Of a stretch of DNA of 64,000 bases, positions 19,478 through 28,367 are shown piece by piece; the first letter of the stretch is position 1; every line of letters begins with the position of its first letter. The DNA lies in assembly GCA_035441325.1 (NCBI GenBank), contig DAOROA010000007.1, positions 1 through 64,000 on the forward strand, read 5' to 3'. The stretch comes from Competibacter_A sp002352125. GTDB taxonomy: Bacteria; Pseudomonadota; Gammaproteobacteria; Competibacterales; Competibacteraceae. The position numbers and the translations under genes were made by a program. The notes under the pieces are model-generated. The model saw only the letters and a list, made by a program, of their open reading frames with translations. It had not been told where the DNA came from and searched no databases.

Positions 19478-19732
19478 GATCCGACGGACGTCCGGTTCGA
19501 ACCGGTTTGGCTGAAGTGGGTACGAAAGAGGCGTACCGGCCACCGGGCTTCGATCCGGTCGACCGTTTGCGGCGGTGGAATTGGCTTCGAGTTTTGCGTG
19601 CCGGATGGCAGGCCAGCGAAATTGTCCAGCGATCTCACACGCGAAGGCCGTTTAGCGAATGTAATCAAAATATTCTTACCAATATCGATGTCGCGTCCCG
19701 TTGAACTTTTCCAAGTCGTCCCCATCTTAAAA

Positions 19733-19852
19733 GACAAGCGTAAGCCCTTACGCCTGTCCGCTTCCCTCCCTGAGCGGGCTATGTCCGGTTAGCCAAACCG
19801 GATATTGCATTTGCCCCGGTTCCACTCCCCCTTGTAACCGGGGTTTCTTTTT
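19733..19852 (+). ncRNA. Candidate C-rich small RNA upstream of hslV
   Basis: Four hairpins lie in a row on the plus strand. The first, 19733-19758, has ten pairs with one A-C mismatch and a GCCC loop. The second, 19758-19777, has six pairs and the loop ccctccct. The third, 19784-19802, has seven pairs with loop agcca. The fourth, 19814-19843, is a terminator followed by tttcttttt. No coding sequence on this strand ends nearby, so the terminator must end something else. Two loops are C-rich and could pair with Shine-Dalgarno sequences. It could instead be an attenuator for hslV. The 5' end and promoter are not identified. Confidence 0.45.
19814..19852 (+). terminator. Rho-independent terminator with no upstream CDS
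   Basis: Perfect 8-bp stem ccccggtt (19814-19821) / aaccgggg (19836-19843), a 14-base C-rich loop, then a T-rich tract to 19852. It lies 82 bases before the hslV ATG and ends no known gene. Confidence 0.8.
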
Positions 19853-19933
19853 GTTCGGCGGCGGACTGGGTGTTGCGTCCTCAGGCTCATATTTTATCGT
19901 GTACAATCCCGGGTAACAGTACGAGGCATTGCT

Positions 19934-20476
19934 ATGGAATTATTGCATGGCACCACGGTTTTGGCCGTGCGTCGCAACGGTCGGGTCGTGATCGGCGGCG
20001 ACGGCCAGGTCACCTTGGGCAGCACCGTGATGAAGGGCAACGCCCGCAAAGTGCGGCGTTTGTACCAGAATAAAGTGATTGCCGGTTTCGCGGGCGGCAC
20101 CGCTGATGCCTTCACGTTGTTCGAGCGCTTCGAAGGCAAACTGGAAAAGCATGGTGGCAATCTGACCCGTGCCGCCGTGGAGCTGGCCAAAGATTGGCGC
20201 ACCGACCGATTGTTGCGGCGGCTGGAAGCATTGCTGATCGTTGCCGATCTCGGCACGACCCTGATTTTGTCGGGCAATGGCGACGTGATCGAACCGGAAC
20301 GCGAGTTGGCGGCGATCGGGTCCGGCGGGAGCTACGCCCAAGCTGCAGCGTGGGCGCTTTTGGAGCACACCGAACTCGACGCGCGGATGATCGTCGAGCA
20401 ATCCTTGAAAATCGCTGCCGGCATCTGCATATACACCAACGAGAATTTGGCCTTTGAAGAATTGGCGGGCGCGTGA
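19934..20476 (+). CDS. hslV: ATP-dependent protease subunit HslV
   Basis: The proteolytic subunit of the HslUV (ClpYQ) protease, 180 residues. It is a threonine protease that forms two stacked hexameric rings in the cytoplasm. The nucleophile is Thr7, exposed after removal of the short MELLHG propeptide, and TTVLAVRRNG is the family N-terminus. GDGQVTLG and AGFAGGTADAF are also diagnostic. A GAGG precedes the ATG. hslU follows after 66 bases. Confidence 0.97.
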   Translation: MELLHGTTVLAVRRNGRVVIGGDGQVTLGSTVMKGNARKVRRLYQNKVIAGFAGGTADAFTLFERFEGKLEKHGGNLTRAAVELAKDWRTDRLLRRLEALLIVADLGTTLILSGNGDVIEPERELAAIGSGGSYAQAAAWALLEHTELDARMIVEQSLKIAAGICIYTNENLAFEELAGA

Positions 20477-20542
20477 TCGGATATTTGAAACGGGCGTGTT
20501 CGCCGTCCTGTTTTCGCTTTATGCCCAGACGGTAGCCTCCCT

Positions 20543-21877
20543 ATGTCGGACATGACCCCCCGAGAAATCGCTCAGGAATTGGATAAGCATATTATTGGCC
20601 AGGAAGCTGCCAAACGCGCCGTAGCGATCGCCTTGCGCAACCGCTGGCGGCGGATGCGGGTGGAACCGGATCTACGCAACGAAATTACCCCCAAAAACAT
20701 CCTGATGATCGGTCCGACCGGCGTCGGCAAGACCGAAATCGCCCGGCGGCTAGCCAAACTGGCCAACGCGCCTTTTATCAAGGTCGAAGCCACCAAGTTC
20801 ACCGAGGTGGGCTACGTGGGGCGGGACGTGGAATCCATCATCCGCGATCTCATGGATATGGCGGTGAAAATGGTGCGCGAGGAGGAGACGCACAAAGTTC
20901 GCCACCGCGCCGAAGAGGCTGCTCAGGAGCGAGTGCTAGATACCTTGTTGCCGCGTCCGCGCAGCGTCGGGTTCGCCAACGAGCCGCCCGCGCCGGATCA
21001 CTCCGTCACTCGCCAGAAGATGCGTGATCGCTTGCTCAAGGGCGATCTGGACGACCGCGAGATCGAGATCGAAGTCTCGGTCCGGCCGGTGGGCGTGGAG
21101 ATTATGGCCCCGCCTGGCATGGAGGAAATGACCAGCCAGTTGCAGAGCCTGTTCCAAAACCTGACCAGCAATCGGACCCGGAGCCGCAAGCTCAAGGTTA
21201 AGGATGCCCTCAGGATCCTTCAGGAAGAGGAGGCGGCCAAGATGATCAACGAGGAAGAACTCAAGCTCAAGGCGCTGGCGTCGGTCGAGCAAAACGGTAT
21301 CGTCTTTATCGACGAGATCGACAAGGTGGCCAAGCGCGGCGAATACGGTGGCCCCGACGTGTCGCGCGAGGGCGTGCAGCGCGACCTGTTGCCGCTGGTG
21401 GAAGGCTGTACCGTCTCCACCAAGTACGGTATGGTACGCAGCGACCATATCTTGTTTATCGCCTCCGGGGCGTTTCATTTGGCCAAACCCTCCGACCTCA
21501 TTCCCGAATTGCAGGGCCGGTTGCCGATTCGGGTCGAGCTGAGCGCCTTGAGCACCGAAGATTTCGTGCGGATTTTGACCGAGCCGGATGCATCGCTGAC
21601 CGAGCAGTACGCCGCTTTGCTGGAAACCGAGGACGTCAAACTGGAATTCGCGGAAGACGGAGTACGGCGCATTGCCGAAGTCGCTTGCCAAGTCAACGAG
21701 CGCACCGAGAACATCGGCGCTCGCCGGTTGCACACGGTCATGGAGCGGTTGCTGGAAACCATTTCCTTCGAAGCGCCCGACCGTGCCCGCCAGACCGTGA
21801 CCGTGGATCGCGCCTATGTGGATGCTCACTTGGGCGAGCTGATCAAGGACGAAGATCTGACCCGCTATATCTTGTAA
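20543..21877 (+). CDS. hslU: ATP-dependent protease ATPase subunit HslU
   Basis: A 444-residue AAA+ unfoldase that feeds substrates to HslV. The Walker A motif is GPTGVGKTE, near residue 60, and Walker B is VFIDEIDKVAKR. The variable I-domain lies between them (about 110-245). The C-terminal LTRYIL tail is the segment that docks into HslV and opens it. Length and ends match the family. It is adjacent to hslV and probably cotranscribed. Confidence 0.98.
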   Translation: MSDMTPREIAQELDKHIIGQEAAKRAVAIALRNRWRRMRVEPDLRNEITPKNILMIGPTGVGKTEIARRLAKLANAPFIKVEATKFTEVGYVGRDVESIIRDLMDMAVKMVREEETHKVRHRAEEAAQERVLDTLLPRPRSVGFANEPPAPDHSVTRQKMRDRLLKGDLDDREIEIEVSVRPVGVEIMAPPGMEEMTSQLQSLFQNLTSNRTRSRKLKVKDALRILQEEEAAKMINEEELKLKALASVEQNGIVFIDEIDKVAKRGEYGGPDVSREGVQRDLLPLVEGCTVSTKYGMVRSDHILFIASGAFHLAKPSDLIPELQGRLPIRVELSALSTEDFVRILTEPDASLTEQYAALLETEDVKLEFAEDGVRRIAEVACQVNERTENIGARRLHTVMERLLETISFEAPDRARQTVTVDRAYVDAHLGELIKDEDLTRYIL

Positions 21878-21886
21878 GGATTGGCC

Positions 21887-22243
21887 ATGAGCACCCACCC
21901 GACCGAAATCAAGCTGCATCAGGCATCCCGGCTGCTGGAAGTCGCATTCGAGGACGGCGCCCATTTTCGATTGCCGTGCGAGTACCTGCGGGTGTTTTCG
22001 CCATCGGCCGAGGTTCGGGGCCACGGTCCCGGCACGGGGACGCTGGTGACCGGCAAGGAGGAGGTGAATATCACCGCTATCGAACCGGTGGGCAACTACG
22101 CCGTTCGGCTGGTGTTCGACGACGGTCACTCGACCGGCCTGTATTCCTGGAATGTTTTGTACGAATTGGGCGCCGCTCAGGAAAGCAACTGGCAGGATTA
22201 TCTGCGTCGGCTAACCGAAACCGGCTACCAGCGGCAAGTTTGA
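21887..22243 (+). CDS. DUF971 domain protein
   Basis: A 118-residue protein consisting of a single DUF971 domain, also found at the N-terminus of gamma-butyrobetaine hydroxylase-like proteins. The conserved RLPCEYLRVFSPSAEV and GLYSWNVLYELG segments are visible. It starts 9 bases after hslU and is followed by ubiE, an association common in gammaproteobacteria. The role is not established; an iron- or Fe-S-related function has been suggested for related domains. Confidence 0.85.
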   Translation: MSTHPTEIKLHQASRLLEVAFEDGAHFRLPCEYLRVFSPSAEVRGHGPGTGTLVTGKEEVNITAIEPVGNYAVRLVFDDGHSTGLYSWNVLYELGAAQESNWQDYLRRLTETGYQRQV

Positions 22244-22272
22244 TCTACGGATTTGCTCGAAGCGTTCGCGAC

Positions 22273-23022
22273 ATGGAACAACCCGAAACCACGCATTTCG
22301 GCTACGAGAAGGTGGCCGCCCACGAAAAAGCCGGCAAGGTAGCCGGCGTGTTCGATTCGGTCGCCGGCAAGTACGACCTGATGAACGATCTGATGTCCTT
22401 GGGCGTGCATCGGTTGTGGAAGCGGTTCGCCGTGAACATCGGCGGCGTGCGGGCTGGCGAGCGAGTGCTGGATCTGGCCGGAGGTACCGGCGATCTGACA
22501 GGCCGCATGCTGCCGCTGGTAGGACCGAAGGGATTGGTGATCCTGTCGGATATCAACGCCAGCATGTTAAACGAAGGCCGAAAGCGGCTGATCGACGAGG
22601 GTGCAGTCGGCAACGTCGCCTACGCCCGAATCGATGCCGAGCAATTGCCTTTCCCCGACAACACCTTCGACTGCATCACCATCGCCTTCGGCTTGCGAAA
22701 CATCACCTACAAGGAACGAGCGTTGGCAGCCATGCACGCCGCGCTCAAGCCAGGAGGGCGGGCGGTGATCCTGGAGTTTTCCCATCCGGTCGCCCCCGGC
22801 CTGAAGCCGGTTTACGACCTGTACTCGTTCTCGGTGTTACCGATGCTGGGCAAGCTGGTGGCCAACGATGCCACTAGCTATCGCTATCTGGCCGAATCCA
22901 TTCGCATGCATCCGGATCAGGAGACGTTGCTGCAAATGATGGAGGAAGCCGGCTTTGAGCGCTGCCAGTATTTCAACCTGACCGGCGGTATCGTCGCGGT
23001 ACATCGTGGCTACAAGTTTTGA
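22273..23022 (+). CDS. ubiE: Ubiquinone/menaquinone biosynthesis C-methyltransferase UbiE
   Basis: A 249-residue SAM-dependent methyltransferase that carries out the C-methylation of the benzoquinol ring in ubiquinone (and menaquinone) synthesis. THFGYEKV, the SAM motif VLDLAGGTGDL, and FGLRNITYKERAL with EFSHP are family signatures. The ATG at 22273 was preferred because the family start EQPETTHFG follows it. It is the first of the ubiE-ubiJ-ubiB group. Confidence 0.97.
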   Translation: MEQPETTHFGYEKVAAHEKAGKVAGVFDSVAGKYDLMNDLMSLGVHRLWKRFAVNIGGVRAGERVLDLAGGTGDLTGRMLPLVGPKGLVILSDINASMLNEGRKRLIDEGAVGNVAYARIDAEQLPFPDNTFDCITIAFGLRNITYKERALAAMHAALKPGGRAVILEFSHPVAPGLKPVYDLYSFSVLPMLGKLVANDATSYRYLAESIRMHPDQETLLQMMEEAGFERCQYFNLTGGIVAVHRGYKF

Positions 23023-23094
23023 GTTCGAACGCGCTCCTTTTCTCGCAGAAAGAGAGATGGGGAGAGAGTTGCTATCTTGCCTGAGGATCGCCGC

Positions 23095-23706
23095 ATGATG
23101 CCTGCCGTTATCGCCGCTGGCGTGGAGACCGCGCTCAATCGGTATTTGCGGCTCGATCCCGACAGCCTGCCGCAGTGGGCAGGCTTGGATGGTACAGTCA
23201 TCGCCGTCGAATTGGACGATCTTGGCACGAGCTTTTATCTGTTGCCCGGCACTACCGGCGTTCGGGTCATCGACCGCTACGAAGATGAACCTACCGTACA
23301 AATTCGCGGTACGCTCGTAGCCTTGGCCCGATCCTGGCGCGGCCGGCGCGTATCCGGCGATGGGATCGCGGTCGAAGGCGACACCGCCGTGGCCCGGGAA
23401 TTCCAGGCGATCTTGGCGCGGATGGAGATCGACTGGGAAGAGCAGCTTTCGAATGTGATCGGCGATGTCGCCGCTCGCCAACTGGGCAATCTCTGGCGCC
23501 GCGTTTGCGGCTGGGGCCAGCGCGTTGGCGATATCCTGTTGCGCGACAGTGCCGAATATCTTCAGCACGAATTGCGCGCGTTGCCGCCACGTCACGCGGT
23601 CGAGCAATTTCTGAGCGCCGTCGATACGCTGCGCGAGGATACCGACCGGCTGGCGGCTCGGGTCGAGCGTTTGCGCCGATGCACGCCAGCCGGCGATTCG
23701 GTTTAA
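23095..23706 (+). CDS. ubiJ: Ubiquinone biosynthesis accessory factor UbiJ (SCP2 domain)
   Basis: A protein of about 203 residues with an N-terminal SCP2-like lipid-binding domain and a helical C-terminus. UbiJ helps organise the soluble Ubi complex and binds the lipid intermediates. Recognition rests on position between ubiE and ubiB, the length, and segments such as VIAVELDDLGTSFYLLP and VEGDTAVAREFQAIL. The ATG at 23095 is preceded by GAGGA at 23082-23086. A TTG at 23077 is a less likely start. Confidence 0.87.
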   Translation: MMPAVIAAGVETALNRYLRLDPDSLPQWAGLDGTVIAVELDDLGTSFYLLPGTTGVRVIDRYEDEPTVQIRGTLVALARSWRGRRVSGDGIAVEGDTAVAREFQAILARMEIDWEEQLSNVIGDVAARQLGNLWRRVCGWGQRVGDILLRDSAEYLQHELRALPPRHAVEQFLSAVDTLREDTDRLAARVERLRRCTPAGDSV

Positions 23707-23736
23707 TCGCTTTTTCCTGCAAGGTACGCAGACGAC

Positions 23737-25410
23737 ATGTTCGGTCCCGCCCAACTGTTGCGGTTGCTGCATATCAATCGCGTGCTGGTGCGTCGCGGTC
23801 TGGACGATATTATCTTTGCCACCCATCTGTTCCGGCCGGTTGGCTTTCTCCGTCATCTGCTGCCCTGGAACTGGGTACCGCGCCAGCAATCCGCACTGTC
23901 GCGTGGTGCCTCTATTCGGTTGGCGCTGGAGGATCTGGGGCCAATCTTCGTCAAATTCGGGCAAATGCTATCCACGCGCCGCGATTTGCTGCCGGACGAC
24001 ATCGCCCTGGAGCTGGCCAAACTGCAAGATCAGGTGCCGCCGTTTCCCGGCGAACAGGCGCGTACCATCGTTGAAAAGGCGTACGGCCAACCCCTGGAAA
24101 CCGTGTTCGACGACTTTGGGTTCAAGCCGCTCGCCTCGGCTTCCATCGCCCAAGTCCATGTCGCCCGGTTGCGCAGCGGTCGCGAGGTGGTGGTCAAGGT
24201 GCTGCGGCCGGGCATCGAGAAAATCATCCGCCGCGATGTGGAATTGCTGTACATCATCGCCAATCTCGCGCAGCACTACTGGAAGGAAGGCCGCCGGCTG
24301 CGACCGGTGGAAGTGGTGGCGGAATACGAGAAGACCGTTTTCGACGAGCTGGATTTGATCCGCGAAGCCGCCAACGCCAGCCAGTTGCGGCACAATTTCC
24401 AGAATTCGCCGATCTTGTACGTGCCCGAAGTGTTTTGGCCGGAAACCCGCCGCAACGTGCTGGTGATGGAGCGGATTCATGGCATTCCGGTGGGCGATAT
24501 TGCCGAGCTGCGCCGGCGCGGCGTAGACCTCAAAAAATTGTCGGAGCGGGGAGTAGAAGTTTTTTTTACCCAAGTGTTTCGCGACAGTTTTTTCCATGCC
24601 GACATGCATCCCGGCAACATCTTCGTCAACGCTACCGATCCTGCCGATCCGCGTTACATCGCGGTCGACTTCGGCATTATCGGCACCCTGAATCCGACCG
24701 ACCAGCATTATCTGGCCGAGAACTTTCTGGCGTTTTTTCACCGCGATTACCGGCGGGTGGCGGAGTTGCACATCGAGTCCGGCTGGGTGCCGGCGGAAAC
24801 CCGGGTGGACGAATTCGAGTCGGCGATTCGCACCGTGTCGGAGCCGATCTTCGACCGTCCGCTCAAGGATATCTCCTTCGGTGGGTTTTTGTTGACGCTG
24901 TTTCAGACCGCTCGCCGCTTCAACATGGAAGTACAGCCACAACTGGTGCTATTGCAAAAAACGCTGCTCAACATCGAGGGGTTGGGCCGGCAACTCGATC
25001 CCGAGCTGGATTTGTGGAAAACGGCCAAGCCATTCCTGGAAAACTGGATGCGCGATCGGGTGGGACCGCGTTCGGTCATCAATCGAATCAAATACTACTT
25101 TCCGCGCTGGGCCGACCAGACGCCCGATCTGCCGAATCTGATCTACGGCCTGCTCCGCAAGGCGAATGCCGGGGAGGTCGCCGTGCAGTTGCACAAACAG
25201 GAGATGGAACAACTGCGCCGGGAATTGCGCCGGGCTAACCGGCGCAATTTCCACTCGGTGGTGGGCGCCGCGCTGATTGTCAGCGCGGCGGTGTTGCTGG
25301 GTTTCGATGCCCCGCGTCCGGGAAATGCGTGGCAGGCACCGCTGTTGACGTGGTTGCTGGGCGGGGTCGGCGTTGGCCTGTTGCTTGGAGCTTGGCCGAA
25401 GGATGCTTGA
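23737..25410 (+). CDS. ubiB: Ubiquinone biosynthesis regulatory protein kinase-like UbiB
   Basis: A 557-residue atypical kinase-like ATPase of the UbiB/COQ8 family, required for ubiquinone synthesis. The KxGQ motif is in FVKFGQMLSTRRDLLP. The Ala-rich replacement of the P-loop is SASIAQVHVARL. The metal-binding DFG-like residues are in IAVDFGIIGTL. Two membrane helices lie at the C-terminus (about 505-550), as expected. It is the last gene of the hslVU-DUF971-ubiEJB run and converges with the DJ-1 family gene. Confidence 0.96.
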   Translation: MFGPAQLLRLLHINRVLVRRGLDDIIFATHLFRPVGFLRHLLPWNWVPRQQSALSRGASIRLALEDLGPIFVKFGQMLSTRRDLLPDDIALELAKLQDQVPPFPGEQARTIVEKAYGQPLETVFDDFGFKPLASASIAQVHVARLRSGREVVVKVLRPGIEKIIRRDVELLYIIANLAQHYWKEGRRLRPVEVVAEYEKTVFDELDLIREAANASQLRHNFQNSPILYVPEVFWPETRRNVLVMERIHGIPVGDIAELRRRGVDLKKLSERGVEVFFTQVFRDSFFHADMHPGNIFVNATDPADPRYIAVDFGIIGTLNPTDQHYLAENFLAFFHRDYRRVAELHIESGWVPAETRVDEFESAIRTVSEPIFDRPLKDISFGGFLLTLFQTARRFNMEVQPQLVLLQKTLLNIEGLGRQLDPELDLWKTAKPFLENWMRDRVGPRSVINRIKYYFPRWADQTPDLPNLIYGLLRKANAGEVAVQLHKQEMEQLRRELRRANRRNFHSVVGAALIVSAAVLLGFDAPRPGNAWQAPLLTWLLGGVGVGLLLGAWPKDA

Positions 25411-25462
25411 ATCCCGGCGCTCCAAGGTTACGATGAGAGATAAAGTGAATGCGAGGAGAACA

Positions 25463-26008
25463 TCAAGGCCGCTGCAACGCGGCTTCTACTTCGTCGCGTT
25501 TGCCCGCACCACATAGGATTTCGATCAGCGCCAGCGCAAAGTCCATCGCCGTGCCGGGTCCGCGCGAGGTGACGAACGTGCCATCGCGCACTACGGCAGC
25601 GCTGCTCAATCGAATCGCCGCTTGGTCATCGAGGATTCCCGGATAGGCGGTGGCTTCGCGATTCTTCAGCAGGCCGGCACTGGCCAATACCTTGGGTGCG
25701 GCGCAGATGGCGGCAACGTAACGGCCTCGCTCGGCCATGTTCCGCAACAGCGCCGCGATCCGCTGATCTGCCTCCAGCCTTTGAGCGCCTCCCAGACCGC
25801 CCGGCAGCACCACCATGTCGAAATCTCGATCCAGTACCGCATCCAAGGTGGTTTCGGGTAGCAGCACAACGCCGCGCGACGCCGTCACCGGTCCTGGTTC
25901 CAAACCCGCCGCGACCACCGCAACGCCGGCACGGCGGAATAAATCGATGATGGTGACGGCTTCCAGTTCTTCGCAACCTTGAGCGAGCGGGACGAGGGCG
26001 GTGGCCAC
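25463..26008 (-). CDS. DJ-1/PfpI family protein (YajL-like)
   Basis: A 181-residue DJ-1 superfamily protein. The nucleophile-elbow cysteine is Cys102 (AAICAAPKVL). The acidic partner is in AQGCEELEAVT, near residue 14. Family members have been described as protein deglycases, chaperones or thiol-protective factors, and the activity of YajL is debated. It stands alone, converging with ubiB and downstream of the protease gene on the minus strand. Confidence 0.85.
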   Translation of the reverse strand: MATALVPLAQGCEELEAVTIIDLFRRAGVAVVAAGLEPGPVTASRGVVLLPETTLDAVLDRDFDMVVLPGGLGGAQRLEADQRIAALLRNMAERGRYVAAICAAPKVLASAGLLKNREATAYPGILDDQAAIRLSSAAVVRDGTFVTSRGPGTAMDFALALIEILCGAGKRDEVEAALQRP

Positions 26009-26064
26009 GAGCGGTTTCTCCTAAAAATTAGGCGGATTCATGCAGATCGGTGGCGGGTTGGTGC

Positions 26065-27408
26065 TCAGCCGCTTTTTCGATTTTGTAATAGAGTCATACC
26101 CTTGAGAAAATTCAAAGCTTCGTACAACTGATAATCGTTTTGCACCAAGTCTCCGTCGGCGCCGCTGGGTTTGCCGGGTTCGGGTGGATTATCTGGTTGC
26201 GCGTCTTCGATTTTATCGTTGTGATCATTGCGCAGATGGCCACTCAGATCGGATTCCTTAATGATATCCGGGTTGGCGCCATCGTCGGTCGCGACCTTGA
26301 ACGGCTTGAGCTTGATGTCGGGCTCGATGCCGGCGGCCTGGATGGAGCGGCCGCTCGGCGTGTAATAGCGAGCGGTGGTCAGTTTGACCGCGGTACCGTT
26401 GCCCAAGGGTAGGATGGTTTGCACCGAGCCCTTGCCGAACGTGCGTTCGCCGAGAATGAGCGCCCGGTGATGATCTTGCAGCGCACCGGCGACGATTTCC
26501 GAGGCGGATGCCGAACCGCCGTTGACGAGCACGACCATGGGAGCAGCTTTCAGCAGGTCGCCTGGCGTGGCCTTAAAGCTCTGGTCCGACCCAGTGCCGC
26601 GCCCCTTAGTCTGAACGATGGCGCCGTCTTCGAGAAAATCGTCGGCTACATCCACCGCACCGTTCAGTACGCCGCCCGGATTGTTGCGCAAATCCAATAC
26701 CAGCCCTTTCAATGGCGCTTTGTTTTGCTGTTCGAGCGTTTGGAGTTCTTGTTGCAGGTTTTGGGCGGTTTTAGCCTGAAACTGAGTGATCCGCATGTAA
26801 CCGAACCCCGGTTCGAGCAGGCGGCTCTTGACGCTTCTGACCTGGATGACTTCCCGGATCAGCTTGACCTTGAGCGGCTTTCGCACGCCTTCTCGAACGA
26901 TGGTCAGGGTGATCGGCGTATTGGGTTTACCGCGCATTCGTTGGATCGCGTCCGGCAGCGCCATGCCTTTGACCGAGGTATCGTCCAGCCGGATGATGAG
27001 GTCGCCGGCGCGGATGCCGGCGCGCTGAGCCGGGGTGTCGTCGATCGGGGCGATGACCTTGATGAAGCCGTCTTCTTGTCCGACCTCGATACCCAAGCCA
27101 CCGAATTCTCCCGAAGTGCCAACCTGCAGATCTTGAAACGCTTCGGCGTCCAAAAAAGCCGAGTGTGGATCGAGGTTGCTCAACATACCGCGGATAGCGT
27201 TTTCCAGCAGATCCTTGTCCTTGACTGGTTCCACGTAGTCCTGTTTGACGGCGTCGAGCACCCCGGTAAAGGTACGTAATTCGTCCAGCGGCAATTTGTT
27301 CTCCGGGGGCGTTTCTTTTTCGGCCCAGACAGCATGCACAGCCGTAAGCGAAATGCCCGCCACGAAACTCAACGCCAACGCCAGAGCGTGTCGGGTTGCA
27401 GCACTCAT
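26065..27408 (-). CDS. ctpA: Carboxy-terminal processing protease (S41, CtpA type)
   Basis: A 447-residue periplasmic serine protease. An N-terminal signal or anchor segment (about 5-28, ALALALSFVAG) is followed by a PDZ domain (about 95-180). The S41 catalytic core has the Ser in NGGSASASEI and the Lys in RTFGKGSVQ. The C-terminal tail is charged and proline-rich. I chose the ATG at 27408, preceded by GGAGTGAAGAG. It probably processes periplasmic or cell-wall-related proteins. It lies downstream of gpmA on the same strand but behind a terminator. Confidence 0.93.
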   Translation of the reverse strand: MSAATRHALALALSFVAGISLTAVHAVWAEKETPPENKLPLDELRTFTGVLDAVKQDYVEPVKDKDLLENAIRGMLSNLDPHSAFLDAEAFQDLQVGTSGEFGGLGIEVGQEDGFIKVIAPIDDTPAQRAGIRAGDLIIRLDDTSVKGMALPDAIQRMRGKPNTPITLTIVREGVRKPLKVKLIREVIQVRSVKSRLLEPGFGYMRITQFQAKTAQNLQQELQTLEQQNKAPLKGLVLDLRNNPGGVLNGAVDVADDFLEDGAIVQTKGRGTGSDQSFKATPGDLLKAAPMVVLVNGGSASASEIVAGALQDHHRALILGERTFGKGSVQTILPLGNGTAVKLTTARYYTPSGRSIQAAGIEPDIKLKPFKVATDDGANPDIIKESDLSGHLRNDHNDKIEDAQPDNPPEPGKPSGADGDLVQNDYQLYEALNFLKGMTLLQNRKSG

Positions 27409-27560
27409 CTCTTCACTCCAAAAAATCCTTCGTTCTTTAACGGCGGTAAAAAATGAAAATCTCAAACCATTTCCGAGATAAGACAGCCGAACAAGCCCGG
27501 AAATTGCGCGGCCGGGCCGGGGAAATTTGCGAAAAAGCTCATTGGTGCTCGAAAAGAAAT

Positions 27561-27593
27561 CCCGGATGCCGGTCACTCTGGCCGGCATCCGGG
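27561..27593 (-). terminator. Rho-independent terminator after gpmA
   Basis: Perfect 12-bp stem cccggatgccgg (27561-27572) / ccggcatccggg (27582-27593). On the minus strand it is followed by atttcttttc. It ends gpmA transcription 28 bases past the stop, so ctpA needs its own promoter at about 27410-27550. Confidence 0.88.
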
Positions 27594-27620
27594 CATTTTG
27601 TGGAGCGGAGGGGAGAGCGT

Positions 27621-28367
27621 TTACTTGGCCTTGCCTTGGTTGGCAACGGCATCCATCAGCTTCTTGAGCTCTTCGGGATCAGCAAGGTAGTAGTTCTTGA
27701 TCGGCCGCAAGTTGGCGTCGAGTTCGTAGACCAGCGGTACGGCGGTTGGGATGTTGGTGGCGATGATCGCCTCGTCGGACATGTCATCCAGATATTTAAC
27801 CAGAGCGCGCAGGCTGTTGCCGTGCGCGGCGATCAAGACCCGTTTGCCGGAGCGGATGGCCGGAACGATAGTGTCATGCCAGAAGGGCAGTACCCGGTCG
27901 ATAGTGGTCTTGAGGCTTTCGGTGGCTGGTAGCACTCGCGGATCGAGACCGGCGTAACGCGGATCCTTGGACGGGTGGCCCGGGTCGCTCGGATCCAGCG
28001 CCGGCGGCGGAATATCGAAGCTGCGCCGCCAGATCTTGACTTGTTCTTCACCGTGCTTTGCGGCGGTTTCGGATTTGTTCAAGCCGGCCAGGGCGCCGTA
28101 GTGGCGCTCGTTGAGTCGCCAGCTTCGGTGTACCGGAATCCAAGCCATATCCAGTTCATCCAACACGGTCCACAGGGTGTGAATGGCGCGTTTAAGCACC
28201 GACGTGAACGCCACGTCGAAGACGAAACCTTCCTTCTTGAGCGCCTGACCGCCTTTTTTCGCTTCCTCGCGACCTTTTTCGGAGAGGTCTACGTCAACCC
28301 AGCCGGTGAAGCGGTTTTCCAGGTTCCACTGGCTTTCGCCGTGGCGGACGAGCACGATTTTGTACAT
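27621..28367 (-). CDS. gpmA: 2,3-bisphosphoglycerate-dependent phosphoglycerate mutase
   Basis: A 248-residue cytoplasmic glycolytic enzyme that interconverts 3- and 2-phosphoglycerate. The phosphohistidine is His9 in LVRHGESQWN, and NRFTGWVDV and LNERHYGALAGLNK are diagnostic of dPGM. A second catalytic His is in AAHGNSLRAL. AGGAGG at 28378-28383 (on the minus strand) precedes the ATG at 28367. It is divergent from the ArsR-family regulator. Confidence 0.97.
   Translation of the reverse strand: MYKIVLVRHGESQWNLENRFTGWVDVDLSEKGREEAKKGGQALKKEGFVFDVAFTSVLKRAIHTLWTVLDELDMAWIPVHRSWRLNERHYGALAGLNKSETAAKHGEEQVKIWRRSFDIPPPALDPSDPGHPSKDPRYAGLDPRVLPATESLKTTIDRVLPFWHDTIVPAIRSGKRVLIAAHGNSLRALVKYLDDMSDEAIIATNIPTAVPLVYELDANLRPIKNYYLADPEELKKLMDAVANQGKAK

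Larger units (their letters stand above)
19544..19933. other. Intergenic region carrying a candidate sRNA and the hslV leader
   Basis: This 390-base gap lies between the divergent methyltransferase and hslV genes. The first part (19544-19730) shows no structure I can defend. The middle holds four consecutive hairpins, listed separately as a candidate small RNA. The last part has a possible -10 box tacaat at 19902-19907 upstream of hslV, without a convincing -35 element. Confidence 0.5.

Noticed and set aside
19490..19504. Palindrome accggttcgaaccggt-like, considered as a tRNA T-arm
   Set aside because: No matching acceptor, D or anticodon arms are found around it.
20936..22129. A 397-residue minus-strand frame over hslU
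   Set aside because: Antisense shadow of hslU and the DUF971 gene; no family match.
23041..23094. TTG at 23077 as the ubiJ start
   Set aside because: The ATG at 23095 has a better-spaced GAGGA and gives the more usual length.
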